64,000 bases of DNA from Cercospora beticola. Its lineage: Eukaryota; Ascomycota; Dothideomycetes; Mycosphaerellales; Mycosphaerellaceae. The notes below the pieces were generated by a model. The model was not told the DNA's origin. It saw nothing but the letters and a program-made list of their open reading frames with translations, and made no database searches. Positions 22,325-34,400 of the stretch are shown here, one piece after another. Within the stretch, counting starts at the first letter, position 1. The number at the start of each line of letters is the position of its first letter. The stretch covers positions 1,984,001 through 2,048,000 of the forward strand of contig NC_088936.1 of the NCBI RefSeq assembly GCF_033473495.1, in the 5' to 3' direction. A program made the translations under genes and the position numbers.

Positions 22325-22350
22325 AGTCTCACGGCACGCAGCGTGAGACT
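22325..22350. promoter_or_regulatory. Inverted repeat upstream of the trypsin gene
   Basis: AGTCTCACG at 22325-22333 is mirrored perfectly by CGTGAGACT at 22342-22350, with an 8-nt spacer, about 150 bp before the trypsin start. It could be a dimeric factor site or a hairpin. Confidence 0.35.
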
Positions 22351-22429
22351 GAAGCACATCTGCAACGGGACGGCATTCGCCTCCAGCGATGGTATGGCCT
22401 GCGTTGAGGAAAGGCTGAGGCAGGAGTTG

Positions 22430-22435
22430 TATAAG
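22430..22435 (+). promoter_or_regulatory. TATA-like box of the trypsin gene
   Basis: TATAAG about 70 bases before the ATG at 22501, a usual position for an inducible fungal secreted-protein gene. Confidence 0.45.
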
Positions 22436-22500
22436 AACAGCTTGATGGCCTCGGCTGTTAAGCTAGCCTGCTCTCCCAAACACGAGCGCGACCTGTGTTC

Positions 22501-23462
22501 ATGATGAAGTTCATTTTTGTTGCTTCGGCCATTCCAGCCCTTGTGGCAGCACTGCCAGCTCCCGCTTCCTCTGGAGAGGCAGAGATCATATGGGATAAAG
22601 ACGCCAAACTTGACGCTCCAACAGGATCGTCACACCGCAATGAGAATGCACCCCCTCGGGAAGAATACATGGAAGCCGGCATCGTCGGTGGATATACCGC
22701 CAACCCAGGAGAATTCCCAACCACTATCTCACTTTTGAATGGCGGAAGCCACAGCTGCGGAGGTGCTCTGATCGACCCATACACTGTCCTGACTGCTGCT
22801 CACTGCGTCGAAATGGGCGGAAGCTTTACTGTAGTCGCTGGAACCAATGTAAGTGTCTAAGAGCTCGATCGGGTTCACAGGCTGATGCATAACAGCAATG
22901 GAGATTTGGCGGCGAGGAGAGTGGTGTAACGCAAGCCATAATCCATGGCGGATATGACCCAAGCACTCTCGACAATGATTTCGCCATCTTGAAATTATCG
23001 ACTCCGATCTTCGAGGGTCCAAACATTGCTTATGCGATTCTGCCTCCTGCAGGCTCCGACCCGGCTCCTGATACTCCAGCCACTGTGGCAGGCTGGTACG
23101 CACTGACCTGCGATGATGAAATGGTGCGATCAAGCTGACAATCTGATAGGGGTGCCACTCGTAACAATGGCCCAGCTACGGAGGACCTCATGGCAGTCCA
23201 AGTTCCTGTCGTACATCCTGACACTTGCGCGGACGTTCTGTTCCCGCAGCCATTCACTCAGAACATGATTTGCGCTGGCTATCCCGAGGGAGGGCGCGAC
23301 TCTTGCCAGGGAGACAGCGGTGGTCCGCTATATGATGACTTTACCGGCGAGGTTATTGGAGTCGTGTCTTTTGGCTTGAATGGTTGCGCGGCGCCACAGA
23401 GTCCTGGCGTCTATGCACGTGTGGGAAGAGCCATCGGGTTCATCCAGAACTGGTCGGGATAA
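22501..23462 (+). CDS. Secreted trypsin-like serine protease (S1 family)
   Basis: Three exons, 22501-22848, 22896-23095 and 23150-23462, with 47- and 54-nt introns, encode 286 aa and the frame closes. It has a signal peptide ([20 protein letters not shown]), an acidic propeptide, then the mature N-terminus [13 protein letters not shown] at residue 61. The triad is complete: His101 in LTAAHC, Asp144 in DNDFAIL, and Ser239 in [10 protein letters not shown]. Asp233, six residues before the Ser, sits at the base of the S1 pocket, so cleavage after Lys/Arg is expected. Cys pairs fit S1 disulfides. Trypsins of this type are common in plant- and insect-associated ascomycetes and patchy elsewhere. 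The second Met (22504) is an equally possible start. The promoter carries a TATA-like box and an inverted repeat. Confidence 0.95.
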
Positions 23463-24243
23463 TTGTAGTCGTTGATAAACCTTGGAATGACCGAGCACAC
23501 TTCGTCTTGATTACTTGTCATGCTGTTAGTTGATCTCCGGTTTGGGTTTGGGTCATCTTAGTGCGGTCAGAGCTTCATGTCACGAGAGTCATTTGTCAAT
23601 CAGGGATGATCTCGACTGTACGGTGCTTCCTGTACAGCAGGAAGAACGAGCGATGTTCGGATTCGATGAGGTTGAACAAGCCGGACCTCTCAGCAGCTGG
23701 AGGCGCTCCATGAACGAAGCTTCATGGACCCTTTGCTAGTAGAGCTTGTTGGAGGTTGTTATCAGAGAAGATGCTTGACTTTCGTGAAACGCTGGGTCAA
23801 CATCCTCGTCGTCGCGTGATAGCGACAGGCACGCTGCAGGATGACGCATCACACGCCGCCCGCGTTCCTCTCAAGCAGCTGTCTACGCGCGGGACAAGTC
23901 ATGCTTCCTGCTGCCTTCCGCTGTTGACAATTGTCAGAAGGAGCATGACACCTGCCGCATATTAAGATCCAGCAGCAAGGTGAGCGACAAGCAGACTGCG
24001 AACAACTCTCGACGATATCCCGGTACCTCCTACAGCTCGACGAGAACAAATCGGCGGCACGGACGCGGGTCAGAGAGCAAGAGGTCCCGAACACCAGAAC
24101 CAGAAGCTGCTTGGAGAGCACAAACACTACAACGCAAAGAGAGAGACCTCATAGCAAACACAAACGAAATCAGCGTTCGTTGCACATATCAAAGACCAGC
24201 CAGCGCGTTCACGCCTCTCCATCTCACAACCACTTTCCCCGCC

Positions 24244-24840
24244 ATGGCTGACTTCCTGACCAACCTATGGGAATCCGTCTTCACGCCCGGTACGACTCCA
24301 ACACTCCTCATCGCGACGAACGTCACCTTCGCCTCGCTACAAGCTCTCCTTCTCGGTCTCCTCGTTGCGACGTCCAGCATACACTTTGCCATCCTCTCGG
24401 TCCTTTGTGGAGGTCTGTGGTACAGCATCAACTGGTTTGCAAAAGAGTTGCAAGCAGCACAACGAGCTGAAGATGAGGCGGAGAGGCTGAGGAAGCGCAA
24501 AACTGCAGCTGCGGGGCAGGAGAAAGCGGACATCGGAGATGCAGACGATGAGGGTGAGGATACGGAGGTGGAGATTACGAGGGGCATGGCGGACAGCATG
24601 GCGAGCTTGACAGGAGCAGGCGGTCTGAATGAGGGAGTGGGCGGACTAGAGACGGAAAAGAGGGAGAAAATTGCGAGGTTGGCAGAGCAGGATCCTAGCG
24701 TGCGCAGTGCGGCGAGTGGAGCGCAGACTGGTTCTGCCAGCAGGGAGACGAGACAGAGGCAGTCTCGGAGGGCAGATATGTCGAGCAGCGAGTTCAGTAC
24801 GGACAGCGAGTGGGAGAAGGTCAGCGAGAGTGGGAGGTAG
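24244..24840 (+). CDS. PKR1: V-ATPase assembly factor Pkr1
   Basis: 198 aa, single exon. The open frame runs upstream to 23980, but the conserved start is the ATG at 24244: MADFLTNLWESVFTPGTTPTLL opens the Pkr1 domain. Two membrane helices follow (ATNVTFASLQALLLGLLVAT and SSIHFAILSVLCGGLWYSIN), then a charged helix and a long acidic, Ser/Thr-rich cytosolic tail ending in SDSEWEKVSESGR. Pkr1 is an ER membrane protein needed with other factors to assemble the V0 sector of the vacuolar H+-ATPase. The N-terminal 70 residues match the family strongly. The tail is longer than in yeast Pkr1 (122 aa), as is usual in filamentous fungi. Confidence 0.92.
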   Translation: MADFLTNLWESVFTPGTTPTLLIATNVTFASLQALLLGLLVATSSIHFAILSVLCGGLWYSINWFAKELQAAQRAEDEAERLRKRKTAAAGQEKADIGDADDEGEDTEVEITRGMADSMASLTGAGGLNEGVGGLETEKREKIARLAEQDPSVRSAASGAQTGSASRETRQRQSRRADMSSSEFSTDSEWEKVSESGR

Positions 24841-25200
24841 CTGTGTTGCTACCGGTAAACTTCTGGAAGACACGACCCAATGGATTTAGCCCGAATGTGA
24901 TACCCTGACTTGCTGCTGTCCATCTTCCCGTACTGTTTATTCGTTCTACAAAGCAAGAGCATGAGTTCTGCGACTTGTGAGAGACTTCTCCCTCAAGCAG
25001 CAGCCTGACACGTGACCGTGCCAAATAAAGTTCGGCTCCTTCCCGCTCGACGTCGCGAAACTGAAAGTGAACTCTTCGCCAGAACAGCACCACCGAAACT
25101 TGCGCGCAACTGGACGACCACAACACAAACTCACTCGCATCCATTTCACTACTTCCACACGCGTTCCTGAACCCAGCGCGACCATTGCGCGTTCGCCAAT

Positions 25201-25741
25201 ATGAAGCTCGTCAGGTGAGACACCCACAAGCTTGCAAGCCTCTGGCTCATGCTGAACGAACTTCGCAAAGGCAACCAAGAGAGCCTGGCTGACAGGCATG
25301 GTAGGTTTTTGATGAAATGCACAAATGAGACGGTGACGATTGAGCTCAAGACCGGTACGTACCACCACACAACCCAGCGACTAAGAGCAAGAAACTAACT
25401 CGAATTGCGCTTTCTTCGCAGGCACCATCGTCCAAGGCACGATCGCCAGCGTCTCCCCACAAATGAATACAAATCTGCGCAATGCGAAGATGACGCCCAA
25501 AGGCGGCAGCCAGATCTCTCTGGATCACGTCTCAATTCGAGGATCAGAGATTCGATACTACATTCTGCCCGACTCGCTACCGCTTGACACTCTTCTCATC
25601 GACGACACACCGAAGCCGAAGAACAAGGCGCGAAAGGAGCAAGATCGGTCAGCTGGAGGACGCGGCGGTCCCCGGGGCGGTCGCGGCGGTGGACGTGGAG
25701 GTGGCAGAGGCAGAGGGCGAGGACGGGGCCGTGGGTTCTAG
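25201..25741 (+). CDS. SMD1: Small nuclear ribonucleoprotein Sm D1
   Basis: Three exons, 25201-25214, 25305-25354 and 25422-25741, give 127 aa. The first exon is only 14 nt (MKLVR split in the Arg codon); the 90- and 67-nt introns have GTGAGA and GTACGT donors. The Sm fold is clear: [32 protein letters not shown] (Sm1) and [28 protein letters not shown] (Sm2). It ends in a Gly/Arg-rich (RGG/GRG) tail, the site of symmetric arginine dimethylation in homologues. SmD1 is a core ring member of U1, U2, U4 and U5 snRNPs. Length and intron-rich 5' end fit fungal SMD1 genes. Confidence 0.96.
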
Positions 25742-26552
25742 ATGGAGCGAGATGGTCTCTACTGGAATATTGTCGCACGGAATGAACAAACCCATTGAAG
25801 TGAATTGGGGATAGGCGATGAATATCGAATTGCGCGCGCGACCACGCACAGGTGCTAGGGGCGCAGTCAAGCATCACGTATTTCGAGCGTGGTGGAGTTC
25901 AGGCGCAGCGGGATGCACAAGCTCGATACGAGAGCGCACCAGCGAGGTACTGTCCTCCAGGGATTTCGAAAAGCTGAAAATCAGCATTGGACACGGAACA
26001 ATCGCACGACCATCACCTACTCTGGGTTCTCACATTCGCACTGGTCCGCATGAACAGTCTATTGTAAGATACTGATTGAGCGTTCAAGAGCCCCACTCAG
26101 TATCCTCTGTGCACAATGGTCTCGTTCCAAGCTTGTCGATTTTCACACGACAATAGGTTCCCAGAATAGCCCAACAATTTCAAGTGAAGCGTTAGTATTC
26201 ACCAGGCAGCACCCTCTACCAGGCATTGTGCTATACTGAGACAATAGATTGACGAATCAATAAGCACAGCTACGGCCATCCAGCCAGTCACAAGCCGAGC
26301 TTCACTTCTTTCTGCAGCAATCAGCAGCTTGCACGTGAGCTCTCCTGCAGCAAAGTGAAGGCACAAACGGCGCTTCACAAATAACTTCCAGCCACTTCTA
26401 CCTCCGCCTCCTCCTCTTCTTCTTCCATTCTACAACTCTTCTCCTACACAACACTCACCACATCGTACAACAACAACAACATCGCAGCCTACCACAACTA
26501 CCACAACAAGCTTCACACAACATCCATTCAACAACCAATCACTACCACCAAC
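25742..26552. other. Intergenic region / promoter of the acidic nuclear protein gene
   Basis: About 810 bp. The last 150 bases before the ATG at 26553 are strongly pyrimidine-rich, then CAA/ACA-rich (CTCCTCCTCTTCTTCTTCC, ACAACAACAACAACATC). This is typical of the promoter and unstructured 5' UTR of a highly expressed fungal gene. No other feature is seen. Confidence 0.5.
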
Positions 26553-27368
26553 ATGCCTCCAAAGAAGTCTACCAACACTGACGCCGCCGCCGCCGCGACC
26601 GCCAACGGCAACGTTCCGAAATTGAGCGAAACCGACATCAGAGTGCTTGCGTGCGCATGGCAGTGCATGGATTACATGCCTAAGGTAAGACTACAACATC
26701 CTCTCCCCGCGGCTACTAACCTCACTAACCATCGCCACCTACAGGTCGACACTGCGAAGCTCGCTCTGTTGACCGGCCATAAGAACGCTGCGTCCGCCAA
26801 CACCGCCTACTCCAACGCTCGCCGCAAGCTCCTTGGCGACGTCAAGTTGCCACCAGCTGAGAAGACTCCCAAGAAGGGCAAGGCTGCTTCTGCTTCTGCT
26901 GCTGAAGGTGAAGCTGAAGAAGATGACGCCGAGGATGCTGTCGCTCCCGCCGACACTCCTGTTCCAGAGCCAGCTAAGAAGGCCAAGGGCACTGCTTCCC
27001 GTAAGCGCAAGGCTGCCGCCACTGAGGAGACTGAAGACGCTGCTGAGGGTGAGGAGGCAGACGCCAAGCCAGCACCAAAGAAGAAGGGTCGTGCTGCTGC
27101 TGCTGGCGGCTCGCGCAAGAAGAAGCAGAAGGTCGAAGTCAAGCAGGAGGAAGAAGAGGTCGCTGAGGAGGCTGAGGCTGAGGCTGAGACCGCTGAGACC
27201 GAGACTGCTGACGTGAAGACCGAGAAGGCTAAGGCTGAAGCTGCTGGTGAGGAGGAGGCCGATGATGAGGTCAAGGTCAAGGACGAGAAGGACGGTGGAG
27301 AAGACGCCGCCGCCGCCGACGAGACCAAGAAGTCTGATGCCGGTGACGAGGCTGCTGGAACTGTCTAG
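26553..27368 (+). CDS. Acidic/lysine-rich nuclear-type protein with small N-terminal domain
   Basis: Two exons, 26553-26684 and 26745-27368, give 251 aa. The 60-nt intron is a multiple of three and free of stops, so the unspliced frame is also open; the GTAAGA donor, CTAAC branch and CCTACAG acceptor argue that it is removed. Residues about 22-75 (LSETDIRVLACAWQCMDYMPKVDTAKLALLTGHKNAASA) look like a short helical DNA-binding-like domain that recurs in fungal proteins of unknown function. The rest alternates Lys-rich patches (KKKGRAAA, SRKKKQKVEVKQ) with long Glu/Ala runs, as in linker-histone-like or chromatin proteins. The specific role is unknown. High-expression promoter features precede it. 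Confidence 0.75.
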   Translation: MPPKKSTNTDAAAAATANGNVPKLSETDIRVLACAWQCMDYMPKVRLQHPLPAATNLTNHRHLQVDTAKLALLTGHKNAASANTAYSNARRKLLGDVKLPPAEKTPKKGKAASASAAEGEAEEDDAEDAVAPADTPVPEPAKKAKGTASRKRKAAATEETEDAAEGEEADAKPAPKKKGRAAAAGGSRKKKQKVEVKQEEEEVAEEAEAEAETAETETADVKTEKAKAEAAGEEEADDEVKVKDEKDGGEDAAAADETKKSDAGDEAAGTV

Positions 27369-27861
27369 GCGCGCGGTCTAAGGCGGTCTAAGGCGGCGAA
27401 AAGTGGCATGAAGCATGAAGCATTACTGACATTGGCTCGAGCAACTCAACGCAACACATACACGAAGGCGCTTGGGGTTTGGTCATGCATACGACTTACG
27501 ACTTGTGCAATTGGCTGGCGACGTTGTGGCTTGACGCTGGCACGTTTGTCTGATGAGCCATTTGACATGAGATATCATCAATTGAAATGATTAAAAGCGT
27601 GCTCTCTTTCGTCCTCTACTTACTCTTGCAAATACAGCGCGCTGAAATGGCTCATTTCCGGTGGTGTGCTTCGATAGACTCGCATCATAGATCAATGTTT
27701 TGAAGAAGTATTGTTTCCTTCTGTCTACCTTCAAGAATAAATCATCAAACTCCAATCTTATTGCCATCATAGTTACATTGCCGCCGCAGCCCTATCAGGC
27801 ATATTTCCAATCATGGGTATCATTCCTCCACATTTTCCATTTCGCCATACACAACAACAAT

Positions 27862-29582
27862 CTACCATGGCCCTACAGGATTCAATCTCAAATGCATACC
27901 ATCCTTAGGCTTCGTAGTCACAACACCATGCGGAATCACAACCTCATCTGGGCGATCCAATGTCATTTCAAAACTTCCCACCAACGCCGCAACCAAGCAT
28001 CGCAATTCAGCCTTCGCGAAACCTTGTCCAATGCAACTTCTTGGCCCGTGCAAGAATGTTAGAATGTTGTAGTTGCTTGGTGCTCCACCCGAGTTGTTCG
28101 GTCGCTGCTCGCCAGTCTTCTCGTCTGTGTCGATCCATCGGTAAGGTGTGAATTCATCGGCATCGGGGCCCCATGATTCTGGGTTGCGGTTAATAGCCCA
28201 TGGAGACAGGAGGAGTTGAGTGTTGGCGGGAATTCGTTGGCCGCAAATCACAGCATCTTTGGGGTTTGTACGGATGGTGATGGGCACAGTAGGGTACAAG
28301 CGGATGGCTTCGTTGCAGACTCCGTTCAAAAGAGGAGCGGCTTCGAAAATTGTGGCCAGATCTTCGTCGGAGGTGGCTTTGTCTGGCGAGGGAATTGTGT
28401 TTCGAATTTCCTCACGAAGGGCCTTTTGAATCTCGGGGTGTTTGGCAACGAGATAGGCAGTCCAGGTCAAAGCTGAAGATGTCGTTTCGTGTCCAGCGGC
28501 GAGGAAAGTCAGAAGTTGGTCTACCAATTGATGGTCAGAGAAATTGTTGGATCGGATGCAAAGCGACAAAATGTCCTTTTGGCTCTCGGATTCGTGCTTG
28601 ATCATTTCCTTCTTCTCGGCGATCAGCTTCAGGCAGATGTCGGTCAGCGTCTCGATGATGTGATTGCTGCGTTTGTTCAAGTTGATAGGGAGACTTCGGA
28701 TGAGCTTCGCAGGTCCGAGGATTTGTCCAACAAAGAATAACTGCTTCTCTCTTGATGGCTCGAGCAATTCCTCATAGACTTGCACAAGAGGGTCGTCGCT
28801 GTTCTTCAGCGCTTGGAAGTCGCGACCCATTGCTGCAAGACCGATGATATCCACTGTAACTTTGGTTGCCCAGTGATTGATCTCAACGACTGAGGTCTTG
28901 CTATCGGCAGACTCTGGGCTCTCTGCGACCTGCTGAGAGATGCCTCGCATCATCTGAACTGACTTGCTCCAAAAGATTGGGTACAGTTCTTTAATGTGTC
29001 GGAAGCTGAAGACTGGCATGAGGTTCTTGCGCAGAAACTTGTGCGAGTCTCCTTCGACGATGATCAAGCCATCTCCAAGGATGAATCGGAGGAAGTTACG
29101 CAGTGGCGCAGGCTTCTCAAATTCATAAGCCTTGGTGACCAAAATCTCCTGCAGTGCTTTCGGGCTGACGACCACAACGCGATCTGCGTAGAAAAAGCCA
29201 CGGAAGTGGATGAGGCCCTCATTGGGAATTGTCTTCATCCATTTGAGGGCACTTGTGCCAGCTGGTCGCTCCAGGATTGTCAAGCCATGTCCGAGAAGTG
29301 GAATAGAGCCCTGCCACAGTCAGTAGGGTCCGTTTGGTGCAACTTTTGAAGCACGCTCACCTTCAGACCTGGACCGGGCAGATGTCTGAGCGGAGAAACA
29401 AAGAACGGGTAAATGGCGACTTTCCATATCGCGACCAAGACGAGCTGGACACCGAGAAGTCGTAAGAAGACATAAAGAAGGGCATGTTCGGGCAGGTATT
29501 GAGGGAATGTCTTGACAATTGTGAAAGACACGAGCACGTTGATCCCCAGACGGATTAACGACGGAGGTACGCCTGCAACCAT
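27862..29582 (-). CDS. Cytochrome P450 monooxygenase, ER-anchored
   Basis: Two exons, 29582-29361 and 29310-27862, across a 50-nt intron (GTGAGC donor, GTGGCAG acceptor), give 556 aa. An N-terminal region with hydrophobic segments (about residues 10-60) anchors it in the ER, followed by the Pro hinge LPGPGLKG. Conserved motifs are AGHETTSSA in helix I (about 346-354), ExxR in NEAIRLYP (Glu408/Arg411), PYRW, and the heme loop FLHGPRSCIGQG with Cys500 as thiolate ligand. All catalytic elements are intact. The CYP family and substrate cannot be set by eye; the motifs resemble CYP4/CYP52-like clans. There is no linked biosynthetic gene. It is the last normal gene before the RIP-mutated block, which starts about 470 bp from its ATG. 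Confidence 0.93.
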
Positions 29583-30524
29583 ACTGAAGGCGAGTGTGTT
29601 CGATGAGAAGTGGCAGTCCTTACGCAAAATATGAGCAGAGGTGTCGTCGTCTTAAGGCCTGAATATCAATGACATCGTCTGGCGCGCCGGCTGTTGCCAG
29701 CACCCAGCATATAGTACACGGCTCGTTCCAGCGTGGCTTGGAAATTGGGTGGGCGATGATCGTAGCCCAGTGTGGGCGTCTGGAAAGCCCCGCAACAGAC
29801 TTGTCGTCCCAATAGAGAGAGGTGTTGCTTTTGATCGTCCTCGGCACGTCTGATCAGGCAACGCAATTCTGCTCTTTGTGCGCTTTCATCGCTGCCTCGA
29901 CTGCTGCTTCACATGCCAGACAAAGCGGACGTCGGTGTCTCCCAAGACCGATTGCGAGCGCGATGGCCGAGGCTCGCAAGGCAGACACATGCGGTCGAGC
30001 GACATTAGACGTAAGACTAGGGATGTTGCATACGAGATTCGGTATATAGTATATACCGTAAATTGAAGTATATATAGCGATTTCGCTCTTCGGTCTTATA
30101 TATACCGATAAAGACCCGTAATAGGCGCTAATACCTGCAAGATTCGGTCCTCGGAAGTATTTAATTAACTAAGATAATATAATATATATAGTATAACCTA
30201 TCTCTAAATATTCTTCGACGCGTTTTATAACCTATATATATTAAGGTCGCGTTTTGCTAGTAATACTATAGTAAAAGAGACCTACGATTATATAAGAAGG
30301 AAATATAGTATATAGTAGTAGTATAGTAATTACTATAGTAGCGACTAAGCTAGAAAACTAAGCTAGCTATAGAATAGAATATATAGATATCTTTACTAGT
30401 AATTTTAAGTATATCTATAGCTATTAGTTCCTTCTCTTATCTATTAATTTACTCTCTACTATATCTAATAATATATCTAGTTCTTAGTAGTATACTAGCT
30501 TTTCTTTTATACTACTAAATATTA

Positions 30525-30805
30525 AATTATATTCTTATAGATACTTATTAGATAGGTATAATATAGTAGAAGTAGAAATAATAAGTAGGAACTAACCGAG
30601 TTAATTATATTAGTTAGTTATAAGTTATATCTTACTTCTAAAATAAGTATTAGCTAGGTTATATAACCTAGTATTATATAATCTATATTATCTAATTCTA
30701 ATCTCTAAAGTATCTCTTAGAATATCTAACTAGACTATACTTTCTAATACTTCTACTTAGGCTAGATAGTCTTCTACTTATATTTCTATATTTAAATCTA
30801 TTTCT
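30525..30805. repeat. LTR-like repeat, copy 1
   Basis: About 280 bp matching the repeats at 37,254 and 42,943 in the same orientation (shared core TAAGTAGGAACTAACCGAG). Homology to copy 2 ends near TTTAAATCTATTTCT, after which the two diverge. It is probably a solo or orphan LTR of the copia family, heavily mutated. Confidence 0.7.
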
Positions 30806-31479
30806 AATTCTAAGGTCTAGAGTTTAATTTATAGTTAGGATAGAGATCCTTTTATCTTTCTCTATATAAGCTAAATATTACGACTATAAGAATAGATATA
30901 TAGATAGAGAGACGAGTAGTCGTACGAGGTATCTAAGAGAAGTATAGAGACGCGAGAAACTAAATACTAGAAACGAGAGCGCTAAGTACTAAGAAGTAAA
31001 TTAATACTTTAAGTATTAAGTAAACGGATTACGTTTTATAATAGTACTCTCTCTCTAGAAGAAGGAGCTTCTACGACGTTTAGAATAGTATATAGCGTAG
31101 TCGTAATATATGTCTATCTATAGTTTATAATAGTAAATATATTAGTATTTATAGAGACGATACTACTAAAGTATATAGTAACTAAGCTAAGGTTATTATA
31201 CGTACTACTAAGCCTAACCTATATCGTACGTATAGCGGTAATCTTTATAGTATCGCGTAGAGGCTCTTAAAGTAGTATAGACCTATAAAGTAGTTTACTA
31301 AGCTACCTTAATATTATTACTAGAGACTTATTATATTAATTTATAGTACTCGGCTCGTTAGAGAGACTATATTAGATTATTAGTACTACTAGGCTAGTTT
31401 CTATCGGACTATTAAGTAATATAGGTAGTTATAGTTTATTAGAATACCTATTATAAAAGGCCGATACTAACTTCTTACT

Positions 31480-34400
31480 ACTAGAGAGGATCTAACTCTA
31501 TTTTATCTAAGACGACGTACTATCTATTTATAGTACCTTATAGTTAAGTATACGCTAACGAACTTTCGCGTCGAGTACTTCTTAAACTTCTTATTCCTCT
31601 AAACTATTACTATTATATTCGACGATAACTAGATATATAGATAGAGCCTACTATTCTACTATTCCTCTATAGGTAGGCCGTAATAGACTTATATAGAATA
31701 TATTATATATCCTTATTCCTTATATAAGTTTAAGCTCGTATACCTAGTACTCGATCTTCTTAACTACTTTAAATAGGCTAAGCTACTTCGAGTTAAGCTT
31801 CTTACTTAGTCGTTTAGTCTTAATATATCGCGTATCGAGCTAGACTTTATCGCCTAGGCGATACTAAGAGAGTAGCGATCGGTACGCGTTCGAGTATTTA
31901 GTTATTTACTACTAAGAGAACTAATAAGTAGCTCGAAGTTCTTCTAGAACTACTTAGAGAAAGTCGTTAATCGTAGTAAAAGTATTAGCGAACTCGTTAG
32001 TATTATTAAGCTAAAGTACTTATTATACTATAATCTATAGACGGAGAGCTACTACTATAGTTATATTTAGATACCTACTAGTATTAGTAAAGAAAGGGAT
32101 TATACCTATACTTATATTTATATAGTTATTTAATACGAACTCGGTATTAGGTAACTAGTCGATCTAGTCGTCCTACTAGTAGTTAATATATACGCGAAAG
32201 TACTACTCGAGTATCTAGTTAGTACGCTTAGATTAGCTATTAGTCTTAGAATAGAAAGTAGTAGAGATATTCTATATAATACTAAGCTATATATAGAGAT
32301 AGTAGAAGAACGTACTAACCTACTATATACTATAGTCCGAAATAATAACCTTAGGTACTCTATATAGTAAAAATACGTAGCGATAGAATAGCTAAGCAGA
32401 ATAGTCGCTATCTAAGCTATTAGTTAGGATAAAATAGACTTATTTTAAGAGTATATCGGTTAATATTATAATATACTAATAAATAACCTTGCCTACGAAG
32501 TCCTATTATATACCTCTACGTAGTCGTAGGTAGAAATAGATAGCTTCGGCTATACTAGTAAAGTATAGGGCGGCTAGATACCTATAAAGGTAGAAAGAAA
32601 GCGATAAAAAAAAAGTCTAGAAATCTATAGAAGTATATACCGGGCGAACTCTAACGAACACTATAAACTAGAGCTAGCGCGGCTAGAACTAATATAAGAT
32701 CTAGTACTAAGAGACTAGACTAGAATCTCTAGATAGTAAATTCTATCCTAGACTTAGAAGCTAGAGTAGTAACCTAGTACTAAAATAAGCTAAAGAGAAG
32801 GAAGGAGTATACTATAATTAAAGCTTTAAAGTAAAGTAGGAAGAGCAGAGAGGAGTATAGAATAAAGTAGCTAAAACTATAAAGGAAAACGTCCTAGTCT
32901 AGGTAGAAAGTAGGATAATAAGCTAAATAAGAGGCCTAGAAACCTCTTAGGAAGTACTCTAGTAAGAAAGAAGAATATACCTCTATATACTAGTATATAC
33001 CTCTAGTACTACTAGGTTTAACTACTTATTCTAAGGGATTAGGAACTCTATCTATAGAGCCTATTTACTTACTAGATCCTATAGCAGAATTATATAATAA
33101 CTAGTAGAACTATAGGAATAGAGATATTTATCTAAAGTCTAGCTCTCCTAGATACCTTATAACTAACTCTAAAGGCAGAGTATCTAACAAAAGTAACTCT
33201 TATTCTATATTTAAGACTACTTATAATAGAAGAGCTAGTTTAGAATACTACTACTTAATATAATTTCTATAAATATAGGTTATATAACTTAGATACTAAG
33301 TAAGGTAGAAAGTTTAGAGTAGGAGTATAATATTAGAGAGAGCTCCTACTATAGACTAGTAAGAAAGAGTTAGATATAAGATTAATATAGATACTAGCGT
33401 AGAGATAAAGACTATATATATAGGCTAAAGTTCCTAAGCTAGTAGATAAGAGGATCGGGCCTCTAAGTAATAAATAATATAAGAAATAACTAAGGAGAAC
33501 TATATTATAAAGGATCTAATAAACTATTAAGATAATATAAATTATCCTAAGGAGAACTAGAAACTATAGAAGTAGTAAGCTATATAGAGCTTACTATAAA
33601 ATATAAAGATATAAAGAGTTTTTTCTACTAGAGTACTAGTACGAGAGCTTTTCTACCTACGAAAAATATAGAGCGTACTACTTACTCTAGTTAAAAGAGG
33701 TAGACTAGCGTATAAGAATTATCTATCTATCTAATAGATAACCTTATTAATACGGCTTTTAGACTTTAGTAATTCTATAATAAAATCTACTAAAACTTAC
33801 TTCTAAACGTCTAGAAGTATACGTATCGTAGATAGTATTCCTTAGTAGAGGAGTCTTAAAGAGTTACTATATTTATAGGTATAATAATCTCTAAGGAAAG
33901 TAGCTATATCTCTTACTATAGTCGGCTAATAGTAATACTATCTCTATAGGAGTTTAAAGGTATAGTAGATACTTTAATAACCGGCTATAGGACTATTATA
34001 ATATAGTTTAACTATATATATTCTTAGATTCTTATAGTTAGAAATATATAGGTTAATATCTATATATAATTTCCTATCTTAGATTATATATTCTAATACT
34101 ATAATCTTCTATTATTTAATCTATTAGTTAGAGGCGCTAGAGTTTAAGTTACTTCGGAGTTAATTAAGATATTTCTTAATAGCGTTCGAATCGTAAGCTT
34201 CCTATAAGAGATTAGACGTAGTAGTCGTTTCTTCTCTATTTAGAGATAGTATAGTAATTCCTATATCTTCCGTTCCTACTACTAAGTAGTTATCGTTCTT
34301 AGCAACTAGGTAATTATTATCGTCGTTATTCTCTTTAACTACTAGACTATCTATAAGTAGAGTTTCTAGAGGTAGGCTATTACCTAGTATAGGTTCGTTA

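Noticed and set aside
27862..30050. Secondary-metabolite cluster around the P450
   Set aside because: No polyketide synthase, peptide synthetase, terpene cyclase or pathway regulator lies within the window; neighbours are housekeeping genes and dead repeats.
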